In this document: piece by piece, positions 34,818-43,559 of the stretch | Numbering within the stretch: the stretch's first letter is position 1 | Layout: the number at the start of each line of letters is the position of its first letter | Assembly (NCBI GenBank): GCA_009773555.1 | Contig: WSXZ01000028.1 | Span: forward strand, 1 to 46,681 | From: Methylocystaceae bacterium | Lineage (GTDB): Bacteria > Pseudomonadota > Alphaproteobacteria > Rhizobiales > Beijerinckiaceae | DNA length: 46,681 bases | Direction: 5' to 3' | Program-made: the position numbers and the translations under genes | Notes under the pieces: generated by a model | Told to the model about the DNA's origin: nothing | The model's database searches: none | Seen by the model: only the letters and a program-made list of their open reading frames with translations

Positions 34818-36650
34818 TCAGGGGACCTGTCGCACTGCGCCTTTGGCCGCGCTCGTCGTCATTGAGGCGTAGGCGCGCAGCGCCGTGGTGATTTTTCGAG
34901 GCCGCGCCTTGGCCGGAGCGAAGCCTTTCGCGGATTGTTCGGCGCGCCGCGTCGCCAGTTCGTCTTCGCTAACGGCGATCTCAATCCGGCGCGCCGGAAT
35001 GTCGATTTCAATCCTGTCGCCGTCCCGGACCAAGGCGATCGCGCCGCCCTCGGCCGCTTCGGGAGAGACATGGCCGATCGAAAGCCCGGCCGTGCCGCCG
35101 GAAAATCTTCCGTCCGTCACCAGCGCGCAGGCTTTGCCGAGCCCCTTCGATTTCAGATAGCTCGTCGGATAGAGCATTTCCTGCATGCCGGGTCCGCCGC
35201 GCGGGCCTTCGTAGCGGATGACGACCACCTCGCCGGCCTTTACGTCGCCCGTCAGAATGCCCGACACGGCCGCGTCCTGACTTTCATAGACCCTGGCGGG
35301 GCCGGCGAATTTCAAGATCGAATCGTCAACGCCGGCCGTTTTCACGATGCAGCCGTCGATAGCGAGATTGCCGGTAAGCACGGCGAGGCCGCCATCCTTG
35401 GAGAACGCGTGCGCCGCGTCGCGTATCGCGCCTTTTTCGCGGTCGGCGTCGAGCTCCTTGTAGCGGCGGTCCTGGCTGAACGCGACTTGCGTCGCCACGC
35501 CGCCCGGCGCGGCGCGAAAGAACGTGCGCGCGGTTTCGCTCTGCGTGACGGCGATGTCCCAGCGCGCCACGGCGTCGCTGACCGAAGGACTGTGGACGGT
35601 CGGAAGCTCGCCGTGCAGCAGACCGGCGCGCAGCAACTCGCCGAGGATGGCGAAGACGCCGCCGGCGCGATGCACGTCCTCAAGATGAACGTCGGGCGCG
35701 GAGGGCGCGACCTTGCACAGCACCGGCACCCGCCGCGACAGGCGGTCGATGTCGGCCATCGTGAAATCGACCTGCGCCTCGTGCGCCGCCGCGAGAAGAT
35801 GCAACACGGTGTTCGTTGAGCCGCCCATGGCGATGTCGAGCGTGATGGCGTTCTCGAAGGCTTCAAAACTCGCGATCGAACGCGGCAGCACGCTTTCGTC
35901 GTCCTGCTCATAGTAGCGGCGCGCGAGATCGACGATGAGATGGCCGGCTTCGACAAACAGCCGCCGGCGATCCAAATGGGTCGCCAGGGTCGAACCATTG
36001 CCGGGAAGCGACAGCCCCAGGGCCTCGGTCAGGCAATTCATGCTGTTCGCCGTGAACATGCCGGAGCATGAGCCGCAGGTCGGACAGGCGGAGCGCTCGA
36101 TGGTGGCGACGTCGGCTTCGCTGACCGTGTCGTCCACGCCGGCGATGATCGCATCGACAAGATCGAGCGCGTGCTCCTTGCCCGCGAGCACGACCTTGCC
36201 GGCCTCCATCGGGCCGCCGGAAACGAACACCGCGGGAATGTTGAGGCGCAGCGCCGCCATCAGCATGCCGGGCGTGATCTTGTCGCAATTCGAAATGCAG
36301 ACCAGCGCGTCGGCGCAATGCGCGTTGACCATGAATTCGACGCTGTCGGCGATGAGATCGCGCGATGGCAGCGAATAGAGCATCCCGTCGTGGCCCATAG
36401 CGATGCCGTCATCGATCGCGATGGTGTTGAACTCCTTCGCGACGCCGCCGGCCTTTTCGATCTCGGCGGCGACGAGCTGGCCGAGATCCTTCAAATGCAC
36501 ATGGCCTGGAACGAATTGGGTGAAGGAATTGGCGACCGCGATGATCGGTTTGCCGAAGTCCTCCTCCTTCATGCCTGTCGCGCGCCAGAGGCCGCGCGCG
36601 CCAGCCATGTTGCGGCCGTGGGTCGTCGTGCGTGAATGATAAGGAGGCAT
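34818..36650 (-). CDS. ilvD: Dihydroxy-acid dehydratase
   Basis: A 610-residue IlvD. The N-terminus [20 protein letters not shown] is canonical. Fe-S cluster cysteines appear in [11 protein letters not shown] and [53 protein letters not shown]-type sequence, [20 protein letters not shown] and [20 protein letters not shown] are present. It dehydrates dihydroxy acids to 2-keto acids for valine, isoleucine and pantothenate synthesis in the cytoplasm. It stands alone on the minus strand; the 196-base upstream gap carries no attenuator or leader peptide that I can see. Confidence 0.97.
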   Translation of the reverse strand: MPPYHSRTTTHGRNMAGARGLWRATGMKEEDFGKPIIAVANSFTQFVPGHVHLKDLGQLVAAEIEKAGGVAKEFNTIAIDDGIAMGHDGMLYSLPSRDLIADSVEFMVNAHCADALVCISNCDKITPGMLMAALRLNIPAVFVSGGPMEAGKVVLAGKEHALDLVDAIIAGVDDTVSEADVATIERSACPTCGSCSGMFTANSMNCLTEALGLSLPGNGSTLATHLDRRRLFVEAGHLIVDLARRYYEQDDESVLPRSIASFEAFENAITLDIAMGGSTNTVLHLLAAAHEAQVDFTMADIDRLSRRVPVLCKVAPSAPDVHLEDVHRAGGVFAILGELLRAGLLHGELPTVHSPSVSDAVARWDIAVTQSETARTFFRAAPGGVATQVAFSQDRRYKELDADREKGAIRDAAHAFSKDGGLAVLTGNLAIDGCIVKTAGVDDSILKFAGPARVYESQDAAVSGILTGDVKAGEVVVIRYEGPRGGPGMQEMLYPTSYLKSKGLGKACALVTDGRFSGGTAGLSIGHVSPEAAEGGAIALVRDGDRIEIDIPARRIEIAVSEDELATRRAEQSAKGFAPAKARPRKITTALRAYASMTTSAAKGAVRQVP

Positions 36651-36846
36651 TGAACTCTCGCCGTCGCGAAGGCCCGTCGTTCGAGCCTTTCCAAAGACGA
36701 CTATCGCAGCGAACGCACCGCCGCAACTCTGGTTGGAGCAGCCGAAGCGGCGGCGTTTGCACCGTTTAGCCCTGCGCGTGCGCCTGGCGGGACACGGTCA
36801 GCGTGGGCGCGAGCTTTGGCGCCAGGCTACCTAAAACGCGCGCTGC

Positions 36847-37104
36847 TCAAGCGGCGCGGCGCTCCGCCGACGGCGCCACTTTGCTGACGCAGTCTCGAAT
36901 GGCGGCAATCGAAGCGAAGCTTTGTCGCCGGAGCATGGAGACCGGGAACTCGACGTCGAAGGCTTCTTCCAGCGCGAGCATGGTGCGGATGGCGGCGAAG
37001 GGCGTCAGCCCTGCGCTGTAGAGATCGTCCGAATCCGACAAATGTTCCACGGGGGTATGCAGACGGCCGTGCTCTTGCAGCAAACGGCGTATCGTATCAA
37101 TCAT
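36847..37104 (-). CDS. Acyl-carrier-protein-like protein without the usual phosphopantetheine serine
   Basis: An 85-residue helical-bundle carrier-protein homologue. Helix 1 is MIDTIRRLLQEHG, and LSDSDDLYSAG, TMLALEEAFDVEFPVSMLRR and SFASIAAIRD follow the ACP layout. At the place of the D-S-L attachment motif it reads G-L-T-P-F-A-A-I, so the serine that would carry 4'-phosphopantetheine is proline. From memory, related alphaproteobacterial carrier proteins, including those charged by stand-alone seryl-tRNA-synthetase-like ligases, have GLTSFA here. No ligase or acyl enzyme gene is adjacent. It may be a non-carrying regulatory homologue or a decayed gene. Confidence 0.75.
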   Translation of the reverse strand: MIDTIRRLLQEHGRLHTPVEHLSDSDDLYSAGLTPFAAIRTMLALEEAFDVEFPVSMLRRQSFASIAAIRDCVSKVAPSAERRAA

Positions 37105-37326
37105 TGATCCAACTCCAAGAGCGCCGCGTTGAAGCGGGCTGCAGCGTTGTTGTCGCGATAAGCGCGAGGGTTTCCTAACAACCTTAACTAGCGCGCCAAG
37201 GATTCGGGCGCCTCGCCTGAACGCAGGATGAATTCGCCGCGCGCGGGTCGAGTCGTGGCTTACAAATGGTTAATCTAATTCTCGGCTCTGTGGCCGTTTC
37301 TGTTGACCTGCGCTATGTTAGCGGCA

Positions 37327-38082
37327 ATGCGAACGCCGTTGCTTCTTCCGCTGACGATCATGGTCTTTCTTGGAGCCCTGCCGGCCGGAATCGCCCTGGC
37401 GCAGGCATCGGAGACGCCTTCGATCGAATCATTCGGCGCGGAGGACGGCGATTTCCTTTTCATCCCTGGGATTGGAAGGATCCCGCTGCCGCCTGGGACC
37501 CGCGCACTCGGCCCGGGACAAGGCGGACGCGATGTTGATCCCGAGCGGCGCGCGCCGGCCGCCGCAGCGCCGCCCCCGCCCAAGGACCCCGACCAGCAGC
37601 GCGCCGAAGAGATGGCGCGGCTTTATCTTCGCCTGGAGCAGGCGGAAGACGAGCGGGAGGCGAAGGGCGTTTCGGCGGCGATCGTCAGCCGCTGGGCGCG
37701 TTCGGAGTCGGACACGATCAACCTGCTTGCGGCGCGCGCCCTTGCGGCGAACGCGGCCGGCGCGCCGCCTCTCGCCCTGAAGCTTCTCGACTATGTGGTC
37801 GCGCTCTCGCCGCAATGGGCGGAGGGCTATGTTCAGCGCGCTAAGGTGCGGGCGGAGCAGGGGGACGACAGCGGCGCGATCGCCGACCTCGAGACCGCGG
37901 CGACGCTTGAGCCGAAGCGTTTTGACGCGCTCGCGGCTCTTGGCGCGCTCAAGGAGAAGACCGGCGACAAGAGAGGGGCGCTCGCGGCCTATCGAAAGTC
38001 GCTCGCGATCTCGCCCCAGCAGGAGTCGCTTCATAAGATCGAGGAGCGCCTGCATATTGAAGTCGAGGGGCGCGACATCTGA
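37327..38082 (+). CDS. Exported TPR-repeat protein
   Basis: A 251-residue precursor. The signal peptide is residues 1-26 ([16 protein letters not shown]) and a proline/alanine-rich spacer covers about 65-95. Tetratricopeptide-like helices span about 95-245, including [40 protein letters not shown] and [20 protein letters not shown] (at least three TPRs). It is probably a periplasmic scaffold, but its partner is unknown. The ATG at 37327 is preferred over a TTG/GTG-type upstream extension because it begins the hydrophobic signal. The nitroreductase gene begins 16 bases after its stop, so cotranscription is possible. Confidence 0.83.
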   Translation: MRTPLLLPLTIMVFLGALPAGIALAQASETPSIESFGAEDGDFLFIPGIGRIPLPPGTRALGPGQGGRDVDPERRAPAAAAPPPPKDPDQQRAEEMARLYLRLEQAEDEREAKGVSAAIVSRWARSESDTINLLAARALAANAAGAPPLALKLLDYVVALSPQWAEGYVQRAKVRAEQGDDSGAIADLETAATLEPKRFDALAALGALKEKTGDKRGALAAYRKSLAISPQQESLHKIEERLHIEVEGRDI

Positions 38083-38098
38083 ACGCTGCGGGGATGCG

Positions 38099-38710
38099 AT
38101 GACGACGACCGACAGGCAGGCCGCGAGCGTGGTTGCGCCCGAAGCGCTGGAGCAGCTCTTTACGGGAGCGCGGACCCACAATGGCTGGCTTCCCATAGAC
38201 GTGCCGGACAGCCTGCTCGAACTGGCCGTGGACTACGCGAAATGGGGTCCGACAAGCGCCAATTGCTCGCCGATGCGCATCATCTTCGTGCGCTCGCCGG
38301 AGGCGAAGGCCCGGCTCGCGCCGGCGATGTCGGACGCCAATCGTCCGAAGACCATGGACGCGCCCGCCACGGCAATCGTCGGCTATGATCTCGATTTCGC
38401 GGAGACTCTCCCGCACCTTTATCCGGCGACGGACGCGCGTTCCTGGTTCGTCGGCAATCAGACGTTGATCGAGGAGACGGCCTTTCGCAACGGCTCGTTG
38501 CAGGGCGCCTATCTTCTACTCGCGCTGCGCGCGGTGGGTCTCGATTGCGGACCGATGAGCGGTTTCGACAGGGCGAAGGTCGACGCGGAATTCTTCCAAG
38601 GAACGCGGATAAAGTCGAATTTTCTGATCAACATCGGATACGGTGATCCCGCAAAGCTCTATCCTCGCGGCCCGCGGCTCGGTTGTGAGGAAATCGCCAG
38701 TATTCTTTAG
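38099..38710 (+). CDS. rutE: RutE/HadB-type nitroreductase (malonic semialdehyde reductase-like)
   Basis: A 203-residue flavin reductase of the RutE subgroup. It has [77 protein letters not shown] and [22 protein letters not shown], all hallmarks of E. coli RutE. RutE reduces malonic semialdehyde to 3-hydroxypropionate in pyrimidine degradation, but no other rut gene is here. It may act as a general FMN-dependent aldehyde or nitro reductase. The start ATG 38099 is the first in-frame ATG after the TPR gene. It is followed 11 bases later by doxX. Confidence 0.88.
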   Translation: MTTTDRQAASVVAPEALEQLFTGARTHNGWLPIDVPDSLLELAVDYAKWGPTSANCSPMRIIFVRSPEAKARLAPAMSDANRPKTMDAPATAIVGYDLDFAETLPHLYPATDARSWFVGNQTLIEETAFRNGSLQGAYLLLALRAVGLDCGPMSGFDRAKVDAEFFQGTRIKSNFLINIGYGDPAKLYPRGPRLGCEEIASIL

Positions 38711-38721
38711 GAGGCCAATTT

Positions 38722-39111
38722 ATGACTCTACGAATCATTCCCCAGCGCTTCGCCCCGCACGCCCAAGGGCTGCTGCGCATCGCCGCCGCTTTGCTGTTCA
38801 TGCAGCACGGCGCGGCCAAGCTCTTCGGCGTCCCACATGTCGCGATGTTCGACGACCTGAAGCTGTTCTCGCTCTTGGGAGCGGCTGGAATCCTCGAGCT
38901 TTTCGGCGGCCTGCTGCTGCTGCTCGGCCTCTTCACCCGGCCTGTCGCCTTCATTCTTTCGGGTCAGATGGCGGTCGCTTATTTCTTTTTCCACGCCGGC
39001 CAGGATTTGTGGCCGCTCCTCAACAAGGGAGAGCTCGCCGCGCTCTACTGCTTCGTATTTCTGTTCTTTGCAGCGGCCGGGCCGGGCGCATTCGCGATCG
39101 ACCGCGAGTGA
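38722..39111 (+). CDS. DoxX family membrane protein
   Basis: A 129-residue protein with four predicted membrane helices. It has GLLRIAAALLFMQHGAAKLF at the start, GAAGILELFGGLLLLLGLFTRP, a third helix FILSGQMAVAYFFFHA and a fourth ALYCFVFLFFAAAGPGAFAID. The pattern QHGAxKL...G..E..GG..L..G..TR is the DoxX/DUF417-like signature. The ATG at 38722 is preceded by AGGAGG. Roles proposed for relatives include thiol or sulfur redox balance at the membrane; none is proven for this type. It is possibly an operon with the nitroreductase upstream. Confidence 0.87.
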   Translation: MTLRIIPQRFAPHAQGLLRIAAALLFMQHGAAKLFGVPHVAMFDDLKLFSLLGAAGILELFGGLLLLLGLFTRPVAFILSGQMAVAYFFFHAGQDLWPLLNKGELAALYCFVFLFFAAAGPGAFAIDRE

Positions 39112-39190
39112 CTTCGCCCTCCGCAAGCGAATCCCCGCGGCGACGCCCTTTCTATTGACATTGGGAACGGGGGACATATTCCCTTGCGGT

Positions 39191-39799
39191 ATGTCCCAGA
39201 CGGCCCTCACCGCCAAGCGTCGGTCCCAAGCCTTGGCGCTGCCTAATCTGCTGACCTATGGCCGCATGGCCGCCGTCCCGGTGGTGGCGGGGTTGCTCCT
39301 TGGCTTTACGGAGCACTGGGCGCGCTGGGGGGCGCTCGGCATTTTCATCGCCGCCGGGGTGACCGACTTTCTCGACGGCTATTTCGCGAGAATATGGCAG
39401 CAGCAGTCGCCGCTCGGGCGGATGCTGGATCCCATCGCGGATAAGTTGCTCGTCGCGACGACCCTGATGGCGCTTGTCGCCGATCGAACGGTCGCTGGCT
39501 GGACGATCTGGGCGGCGATCATCATCCTGTGCCGCGAAATCCTGGTGTCCGGCCTGCGGGAACATTTGGCCGAGCTCAAGGTCCACTTGCCCGTCTCCGC
39601 GATCGCCAAATGGAAAACGGCGGCGCAGCTCGTGGCGCTGGGCTTTCTGATCGCCGGACCGGCCGGCGAAGTCGTTCTCCCCGGCATGGTCAAGATCGGC
39701 GCGGCGCTCTTATGGGCCGCGGCGATTTTGACGCTTTATACCGGGTTCGACTATCTGCAATCCGCGTGGAACCATTTCGGAGAAGACGAGGCGGCATGA
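39191..39799 (+). CDS. pgsA: CDP-diacylglycerol-glycerol-3-phosphate 3-phosphatidyltransferase
   Basis: A 202-residue CDP-alcohol phosphatidyltransferase. The active-site motif DG(x)2AR(x)8G(x)3D(x)3D is present in DFLDGYFARIWQQQSPLGRM followed by LDPIADK. LPNLLTYGRMAAVPVV (N-terminal helix) and several hydrophobic helices complete the family. It makes phosphatidylglycerophosphate at the inner membrane. The ATG at 39191 is chosen because the upstream extension is not PgsA-like. The stop overlaps the moaD start (ATGA, 39796-39799); pgsA-moaD-moaE is a conserved alphaproteobacterial order. Confidence 0.95.
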   Translation: MSQTALTAKRRSQALALPNLLTYGRMAAVPVVAGLLLGFTEHWARWGALGIFIAAGVTDFLDGYFARIWQQQSPLGRMLDPIADKLLVATTLMALVADRTVAGWTIWAAIIILCREILVSGLREHLAELKVHLPVSAIAKWKTAAQLVALGFLIAGPAGEVVLPGMVKIGAALLWAAAILTLYTGFDYLQSAWNHFGEDEAA

Positions 39800-40047
39800 A
39801 GGCGCTGTATTTCGCTTGGGTGCGTGAGCGCATCGGTCTGGCGGAAGAGGAGATCGCGCCGCCGCGTGACGTGGTCACGGTCCGTGAACTGATCGACTGG
39901 CTGTCGGCGCGGGACGAGGGATATGCGGCCGCTTTCGCCAACCCGGCGACGATCCGCGCGGCCCTCGACAAGACGCATGCGGCGCCTGACGCGCCAATCG
40001 GCGCAGCAAGGGAGATCGCCTTCTTCCCGCCGATGACGGGCGGCTGA
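39796..40047 (+). CDS. moaD: Molybdopterin synthase sulfur-carrier subunit MoaD
   Basis: An 83-residue beta-grasp protein. It starts MKALYFAWVRERIGLAEEE and ends with the obligatory Gly-Gly (FFPPMTGG), which is adenylylated and thiocarboxylated so it can give sulfur to precursor Z. The gene overlaps pgsA by four bases and is one base from moaE, so synthesis of the two synthase subunits is coupled. Length and termini are as in family members. Confidence 0.95.
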   Translation: MKALYFAWVRERIGLAEEEIAPPRDVVTVRELIDWLSARDEGYAAAFANPATIRAALDKTHAAPDAPIGAAREIAFFPPMTGG

Positions 40048-40048
40048 G

Positions 40049-40516
40049 ATGGCGCCGCGGCCGACTCCGGCGGTGCGCGTGCAAGCGGAAGATTTCGACC
40101 CTGGGCGGGAACAGGCGCTGCTGACGGGCGGGCGGCGTGACATCGGCGCGCTCGTCAGCTTCGTGGGCCTCTGCAGGGACGAGGACGGCGCGCTCGAGGC
40201 TTTGGAGCTCGAACATTATCCCGGCATGGCTGAGGCCGAGATTCGCCGCGTCGCCGATGAAGCGCTGGAACGATGGCCTTTGCAGGGGTTGACCGTCATA
40301 CACCGCTTCGGCCGCATCCAACCGGGCGAACAGATCGTTCTGGTGCTCACGGCGGCGCGCCACCGCGCGGACGCTTTCGCCGCCGCGGCGTTTTTGATGG
40401 ATTTTCTTAAAACCCGCGCGCCCTTTTGGAAAAAGGAACGGCGCGCGGATGGCGCGCCCGGCGACTGGGTCAGCGCGAAATCCGAAGACGATGCGGCTGC
40501 GGACCGTTGGCGCTAA
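40049..40516 (+). CDS. moaE: Molybdopterin synthase catalytic subunit MoaE
   Basis: A 155-residue MoaE. It has GALVSFVGLCRDEDGALEAL, the substrate-anchoring LEHYPGMAEAEIRRVADEAL, VIHRFGRIQPGEQIVLVLTA and the catalytic-lysine segment FLKTRAPFWKKERRADG. With MoaD it converts cPMP to molybdopterin. Its last four bases overlap the 3' end of the convergent YIP1-family gene. No moaA or moaC is in the window. Confidence 0.95.
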   Translation: MAPRPTPAVRVQAEDFDPGREQALLTGGRRDIGALVSFVGLCRDEDGALEALELEHYPGMAEAEIRRVADEALERWPLQGLTVIHRFGRIQPGEQIVLVLTAARHRADAFAAAAFLMDFLKTRAPFWKKERRADGAPGDWVSAKSEDDAAADRWR

Positions 40517-41091
40517 ATCAGCTGCTGCGGCGCAATCAGATGCACGACCCACCCGTGGAGCGCGACGGTCGCAACGACCAGAAACAGCGTTGCGAGCGTG
40601 AAAACGTCGAGGTTTTCCCTGGGCACGCGCATCATGGTCGGCAGGCCGACGGAAAAAACATAGATCCCGTAGAAGCCGAGCACGTCCAGCCATCGAAGGC
40701 CGGGAATCAGCCCGAACAGCGAGGCGAGCCAGACCGGCGTGTACGAATAGGCGGTCAGCATCAGCGCGCGGCGGTCGTCGGTCTTCCCATCGAAATGCGG
40801 CGCAATGGCCGATATGACGAAGGCGACGATAAAAAACGCCGGCAAGCTTAGCAGATACTGAACGAAGGCGCGATAAAGCCCGCCCGTGAACGTCGGGTGC
40901 ATGATACCCTGCGGGCCGTGGGAAAAGCCGAAAAGCCATGAGCTGAAGAAGCTCGCGAACGGCGGAAGCAGCGCCAATATCGCAATATAATTGCGGTAGA
41001 GATCGAAGATAGACGTTTCCTCTTCCGAGATTTTTGTCCATTCGCTCTGCGGCGCGAGGATTAAGCCCTTGATCCGCGATAGCAACTGCAT
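40513..41091 (-). CDS. YIP1 family integral membrane protein
   Basis: A 192-residue protein with about five hydrophobic helices (YIAILALLPPFASFFSSWLF; YLLSLPAFFIVAFVISAIA; AYSYTPVWLASLFGLIPG; VLGFYGIYVFSVGLPTMM; LFLVVATVALHGWVVHLIA). The Yip1 hallmarks are LILAPQSEWTKI at the N-terminus and the AYSYTPVWL/LPxxM pair in the membrane core. The start ATG 41091 has GGAGG 6 bases upstream (ATG 41103 is an alternative). Bacterial Yip1 proteins have no assigned function. It is divergent from the UPF0104 gene. Confidence 0.85.
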   Translation of the reverse strand: MQLLSRIKGLILAPQSEWTKISEEETSIFDLYRNYIAILALLPPFASFFSSWLFGFSHGPQGIMHPTFTGGLYRAFVQYLLSLPAFFIVAFVISAIAPHFDGKTDDRRALMLTAYSYTPVWLASLFGLIPGLRWLDVLGFYGIYVFSVGLPTMMRVPRENLDVFTLATLFLVVATVALHGWVVHLIAPQQLI

Positions 41092-41239
41092 TCCGGCCTC
41101 CATTGATTTGCCGCAAGCGCTAATTACCGAGGCGGTCATGGAGCCGGGCTTGCGGGCGCCGGGTCCTCCATGCGAGGGAGAGTGCGGCCAGCTGCGGCCG
41201 GTTTGATGATCCACGGTGAAATCTAACGCGACGGGCCGC

Positions 41240-42223
41240 ATGAGAAAACTGCTGGAATATTTTTGGCCGCTCGTCGGCCTTGTCGCGGTCGTCGCGTCTT
41301 TTTTCCTTCTCTATCACGAATTCAAAGGAGAATCGGTCGGCGCCGAGGTTTGGGCCAATCTCCAGGCCATTCCGACGAGCCGCTATCTGTTCGCTGGCCT
41401 GTCGACGCTTGTCGCCTATGCGGCGCTCGCCTGGTACGATCGCATCGCGCTCCTGCATCTGGGCGTCAAACATATCAATTGGCTGTTTATCTCGGTCTGT
41501 TCGTTTACGACCTACGCCCTGTCGCACAACATCGGCGCAAGCGTTTTCTCGGGCGCCATGGTGCGCTATCGCGCCTATTCCACCAAGGGACTGACGGCGA
41601 CGCAGGTCGCCACGCTGGTGGTGTTGTGCTCCTACACGTTCGGCTTCGGCAATGTGCTGCTCGCTGGCCTTTTGCTGACCTATGACCCCGCAATCATGCA
41701 AAGATTGTCGGGCTTCCTACCGGACATCATTACAAACCCGAACACCGCGCTCGTCGTCGGTCTGTCGTGCCTGGCCTTCGTCGTTATCTACATTCTCGGA
41801 TCGCTGATGCATTTTCGCGCGATCCGGCTGTTCGGGCGTTTCGAGATTCTCTATCCGCGCCCCGGCATCATGCTCCGCCAGCTCTTTGCGGCTCCCTTGG
41901 AATTGATCGGCGCCGCCGGCATCATTTATTTCGCGCTGCCGGAGCAGGGCAATCCGGGCTTTCTCGTCGTTCTCGGCGCGTTTCTCTTGTCCTTTTCGGC
42001 GGCTTTGGTGTCCCATGCGCCGGGCGGGCTGGGCGTCTTCGAGCTGCTGTTCATCAATGTCATGCCGGATGTGCCGCGGCTGAAGGTCTTGGCTGCGCTG
42101 CTCGTCTGGCGACTCTTCTATCTCATCGTCCCGCTGCTGATCGCGCTCGTCGTCGTCGCGCTCTTCGAACGCAAGAAACTCGTCGAGCGCTGGCGCCGGA
42201 CAGAGGAGCAGCCTCAAAAATAA
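41240..42223 (+). CDS. Lysylphosphatidylglycerol synthetase-like/UPF0104 membrane protein
   Basis: A 327-residue protein with about eight predicted membrane helices. It belongs to the LPG-synthase transmembrane (flippase-like) family. Indicators are YALSHNIGASVFSGAMVRYR, TQVATLVVLCSYTFGFGNVL, SHAPGGLGVFELLFINVMP (the common 'PGGlGvfE' motif) and LVWRLFYLIVPLL. There is no aminoacyltransferase (MprF catalytic) domain, so lysinylation of lipids is not implied; a lipid flippase-like role is inferred. ATG 41240 is preferred, with GTG 41216 an alternative. Convergent with sciP, which shares its terminator. Confidence 0.85.
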   Translation: MRKLLEYFWPLVGLVAVVASFFLLYHEFKGESVGAEVWANLQAIPTSRYLFAGLSTLVAYAALAWYDRIALLHLGVKHINWLFISVCSFTTYALSHNIGASVFSGAMVRYRAYSTKGLTATQVATLVVLCSYTFGFGNVLLAGLLLTYDPAIMQRLSGFLPDIITNPNTALVVGLSCLAFVVIYILGSLMHFRAIRLFGRFEILYPRPGIMLRQLFAAPLELIGAAGIIYFALPEQGNPGFLVVLGAFLLSFSAALVSHAPGGLGVFELLFINVMPDVPRLKVLAALLVWRLFYLIVPLLIALVVVALFERKKLVERWRRTEEQPQK

Positions 42224-42253
42224 AAAAACGCCGGCCATCGCGGACCGGCGTTT
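42222..42253 (-). terminator. Intrinsic terminator of sciP
   Basis: Arms aaacgccgg (42226-42234) and ccggcgttt (42245-42253) with a 10-base loop. On the minus strand the hairpin runs straight into a T-tract (complement of the A-run 42222-42228). That run also includes part of the convergent gene's TAA stop (42221-42223). It lies 25 bases after the sciP stop. Confidence 0.85.
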
Positions 42254-42278
42254 CGAACGTCTCGGCGTGTCGCCGCGT

Positions 42279-42554
42279 TCACATACGATATTGCTGAAGG
42301 CGCGTGGTCCGCAGTCCGGCGAGGCCGTGCTGGTCGATCGACATCTGCCAGCTCAGGAATTCGTCCACCGTCAGCGTGTAGCGGCTGCAGGCTTCGTCGA
42401 GCGAGAGCAGGCCGCCGCGCACCGCCGCCACCACTTCCGCCTTACGCCGTATCACCCAGCGTTTGGTCGAAGCGGGGGGTAAATCCGCAATGGTCAGCGG
42501 ACTGCCATCGGGACCGATGACATATTTGACACGGGGACGGTGCGTCTCGGTCAT
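42279..42554 (-). CDS. sciP: CtrA inhibitor SciP (DUF1153)
   Basis: A 91-residue protein nearly identical in pattern to Caulobacter SciP. It has RPRVKYVIGPDGSPLTIADL, KRWVIRRKAEVVAAVRGGLL, LDEACSRYTLTVDEFLSW and the end GLRTTRLQQYRM. The middle is a helix-turn-helix. SciP binds CtrA and stops it recruiting RNA polymerase in the G1 phase of the alphaproteobacterial cell cycle. ATG 42554 is chosen; a GTG three codons upstream is possible. The upstream region has a CtrA-like TTAA-N7-CTAA site inside a 10-bp inverted repeat. Its presence marks the organism as an alphaproteobacterium with a CtrA circuit. Confidence 0.95.
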   Translation of the reverse strand: MTETHRPRVKYVIGPDGSPLTIADLPPASTKRWVIRRKAEVVAAVRGGLLSLDEACSRYTLTVDEFLSWQMSIDQHGLAGLRTTRLQQYRM

Positions 42555-42594
42555 CTCACTCACTCGCTACTCAAACAGCCACGTTGTAGCGTCT

Positions 42595-42642
42595 TTATAG
42601 AGGCGTCGCTTTAAGAATTGCCTAAACGGATAGCCTCTATAA
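42595..42642. promoter_or_regulatory. Perfect inverted repeat enclosing a CtrA-like half-site pair upstream of sciP
   Basis: ttatagaggc (42595-42604) and gcctctataa (42633-42642) are perfect complements, 28 bases apart. Between them lies ttaa gaattgc ctaa (42611-42625), close to the CtrA consensus TTAA-N7-TTAA. It is 40 bases upstream of the sciP ATG and may be a control site for sciP. The rest of 42555-42823 shows no gene. Confidence 0.55.
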
Positions 42643-42823
42643 GCAATGGAAAATAAACTAAATTTTAGGAATATGCGGCGTTCCGAGACTTGGCGCGCCG
42701 ACCGCGCAACCGCCAATACCAGAGCGGCATCCGCTTTTGCCTGGGTTTGCTTGCATCGAGCGTCTTGCGCCGCCCCGGCAAGGTTAGCGTCTCGAGCATC
42801 GACCGTATTGATTTGGCGAAGCG

Positions 42824-43555
42824 TTAAAAACGCGTCGTTAACTGCGTCAACCATTCTGGCGAAGCCGTGACAAGCGCCGTCTCCAACGTCTTGTCGTAGC
42901 CTGACACGATCAACGCGCCAATCAGGACGAGCGACGCGCCGAGCGCTTGCTTCGCCTGTTTACCAACCGTCAGCAGCCGGTCCCGCCAACGCGCCATCGC
43001 CTGCCGCGAGAGGGCGCCAAGCAACATCAGCGGCGCAGCCGCGCCGAGACCGAACGCGGCCATCGTCGCCGCGACGGCGCTCAGGTCTTCGCCGCGCGCC
43101 GCGAGCACGGACGCGGCGCCGAGCGTCGGACCCACGCAAGGGCTCCAGACGGCGCCAAGCAGAAGGCCGACGCCAAACTGACCGAACATTCCGCCGCGAG
43201 TTCCGGCGCCAAAGGCCGCGCTCAACCTGTCGCTGATCGGCCCGCCGGCGGCGGCGACGCGCGCCTGCAGCTCAGGCGCAATCAGGATCACGCCCAGTGC
43301 GATCAGCAAAGCCGCCGCGACGAGCCGCAGCGAATCTCCATCGAGGCCGACGGCGAAGCCGATCGTCGCCATGAAAAGGCCGATCGCGACGAAGGACAGG
43401 GCGACGCCCAGCGCCAGAAGCGCCGGCGCGTAGCGATGCTCCGCCGCCGCGGCGCCGAGCACCAAAGGCAGAAGCGGGAGGACGCAGGGCGACAAAATCG
43501 ACAATAGGCCGGCGACAAAGGCGACGCCGAAGGCGCCAAGCGCACTCGCATCCAT
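42824..43555 (-). CDS. ccdA: CcdA-type thiol-disulfide transporter (cytochrome c biogenesis)
   Basis: A 243-residue protein with six hydrophobic helices. It has the two conserved cysteines: one in SILSPCVLPLLPLV (helix 1) and one in AVWSPCVGPTLGAASVL (helix 4). It moves electrons from cytoplasmic thioredoxin across the membrane to keep periplasmic thiols, including apocytochrome c and the downstream-acting thioredoxin, reduced. It lies 4 bases after the exported thioredoxin gene on the same strand, so both are likely in one transcript. The full Ccm system is not encoded here. Confidence 0.93.
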   Translation of the reverse strand: MDASALGAFGVAFVAGLLSILSPCVLPLLPLVLGAAAAEHRYAPALLALGVALSFVAIGLFMATIGFAVGLDGDSLRLVAAALLIALGVILIAPELQARVAAAGGPISDRLSAAFGAGTRGGMFGQFGVGLLLGAVWSPCVGPTLGAASVLAARGEDLSAVAATMAAFGLGAAAPLMLLGALSRQAMARWRDRLLTVGKQAKQALGASLVLIGALIVSGYDKTLETALVTASPEWLTQLTTRF

Positions 43556-43559
43556 CGAT

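Noticed and set aside
42567-42854. 95-residue minus-strand frame upstream of sciP
   Set aside because: It overlaps the ccdA 3' end and covers the sciP control region; its composition is not convincing.
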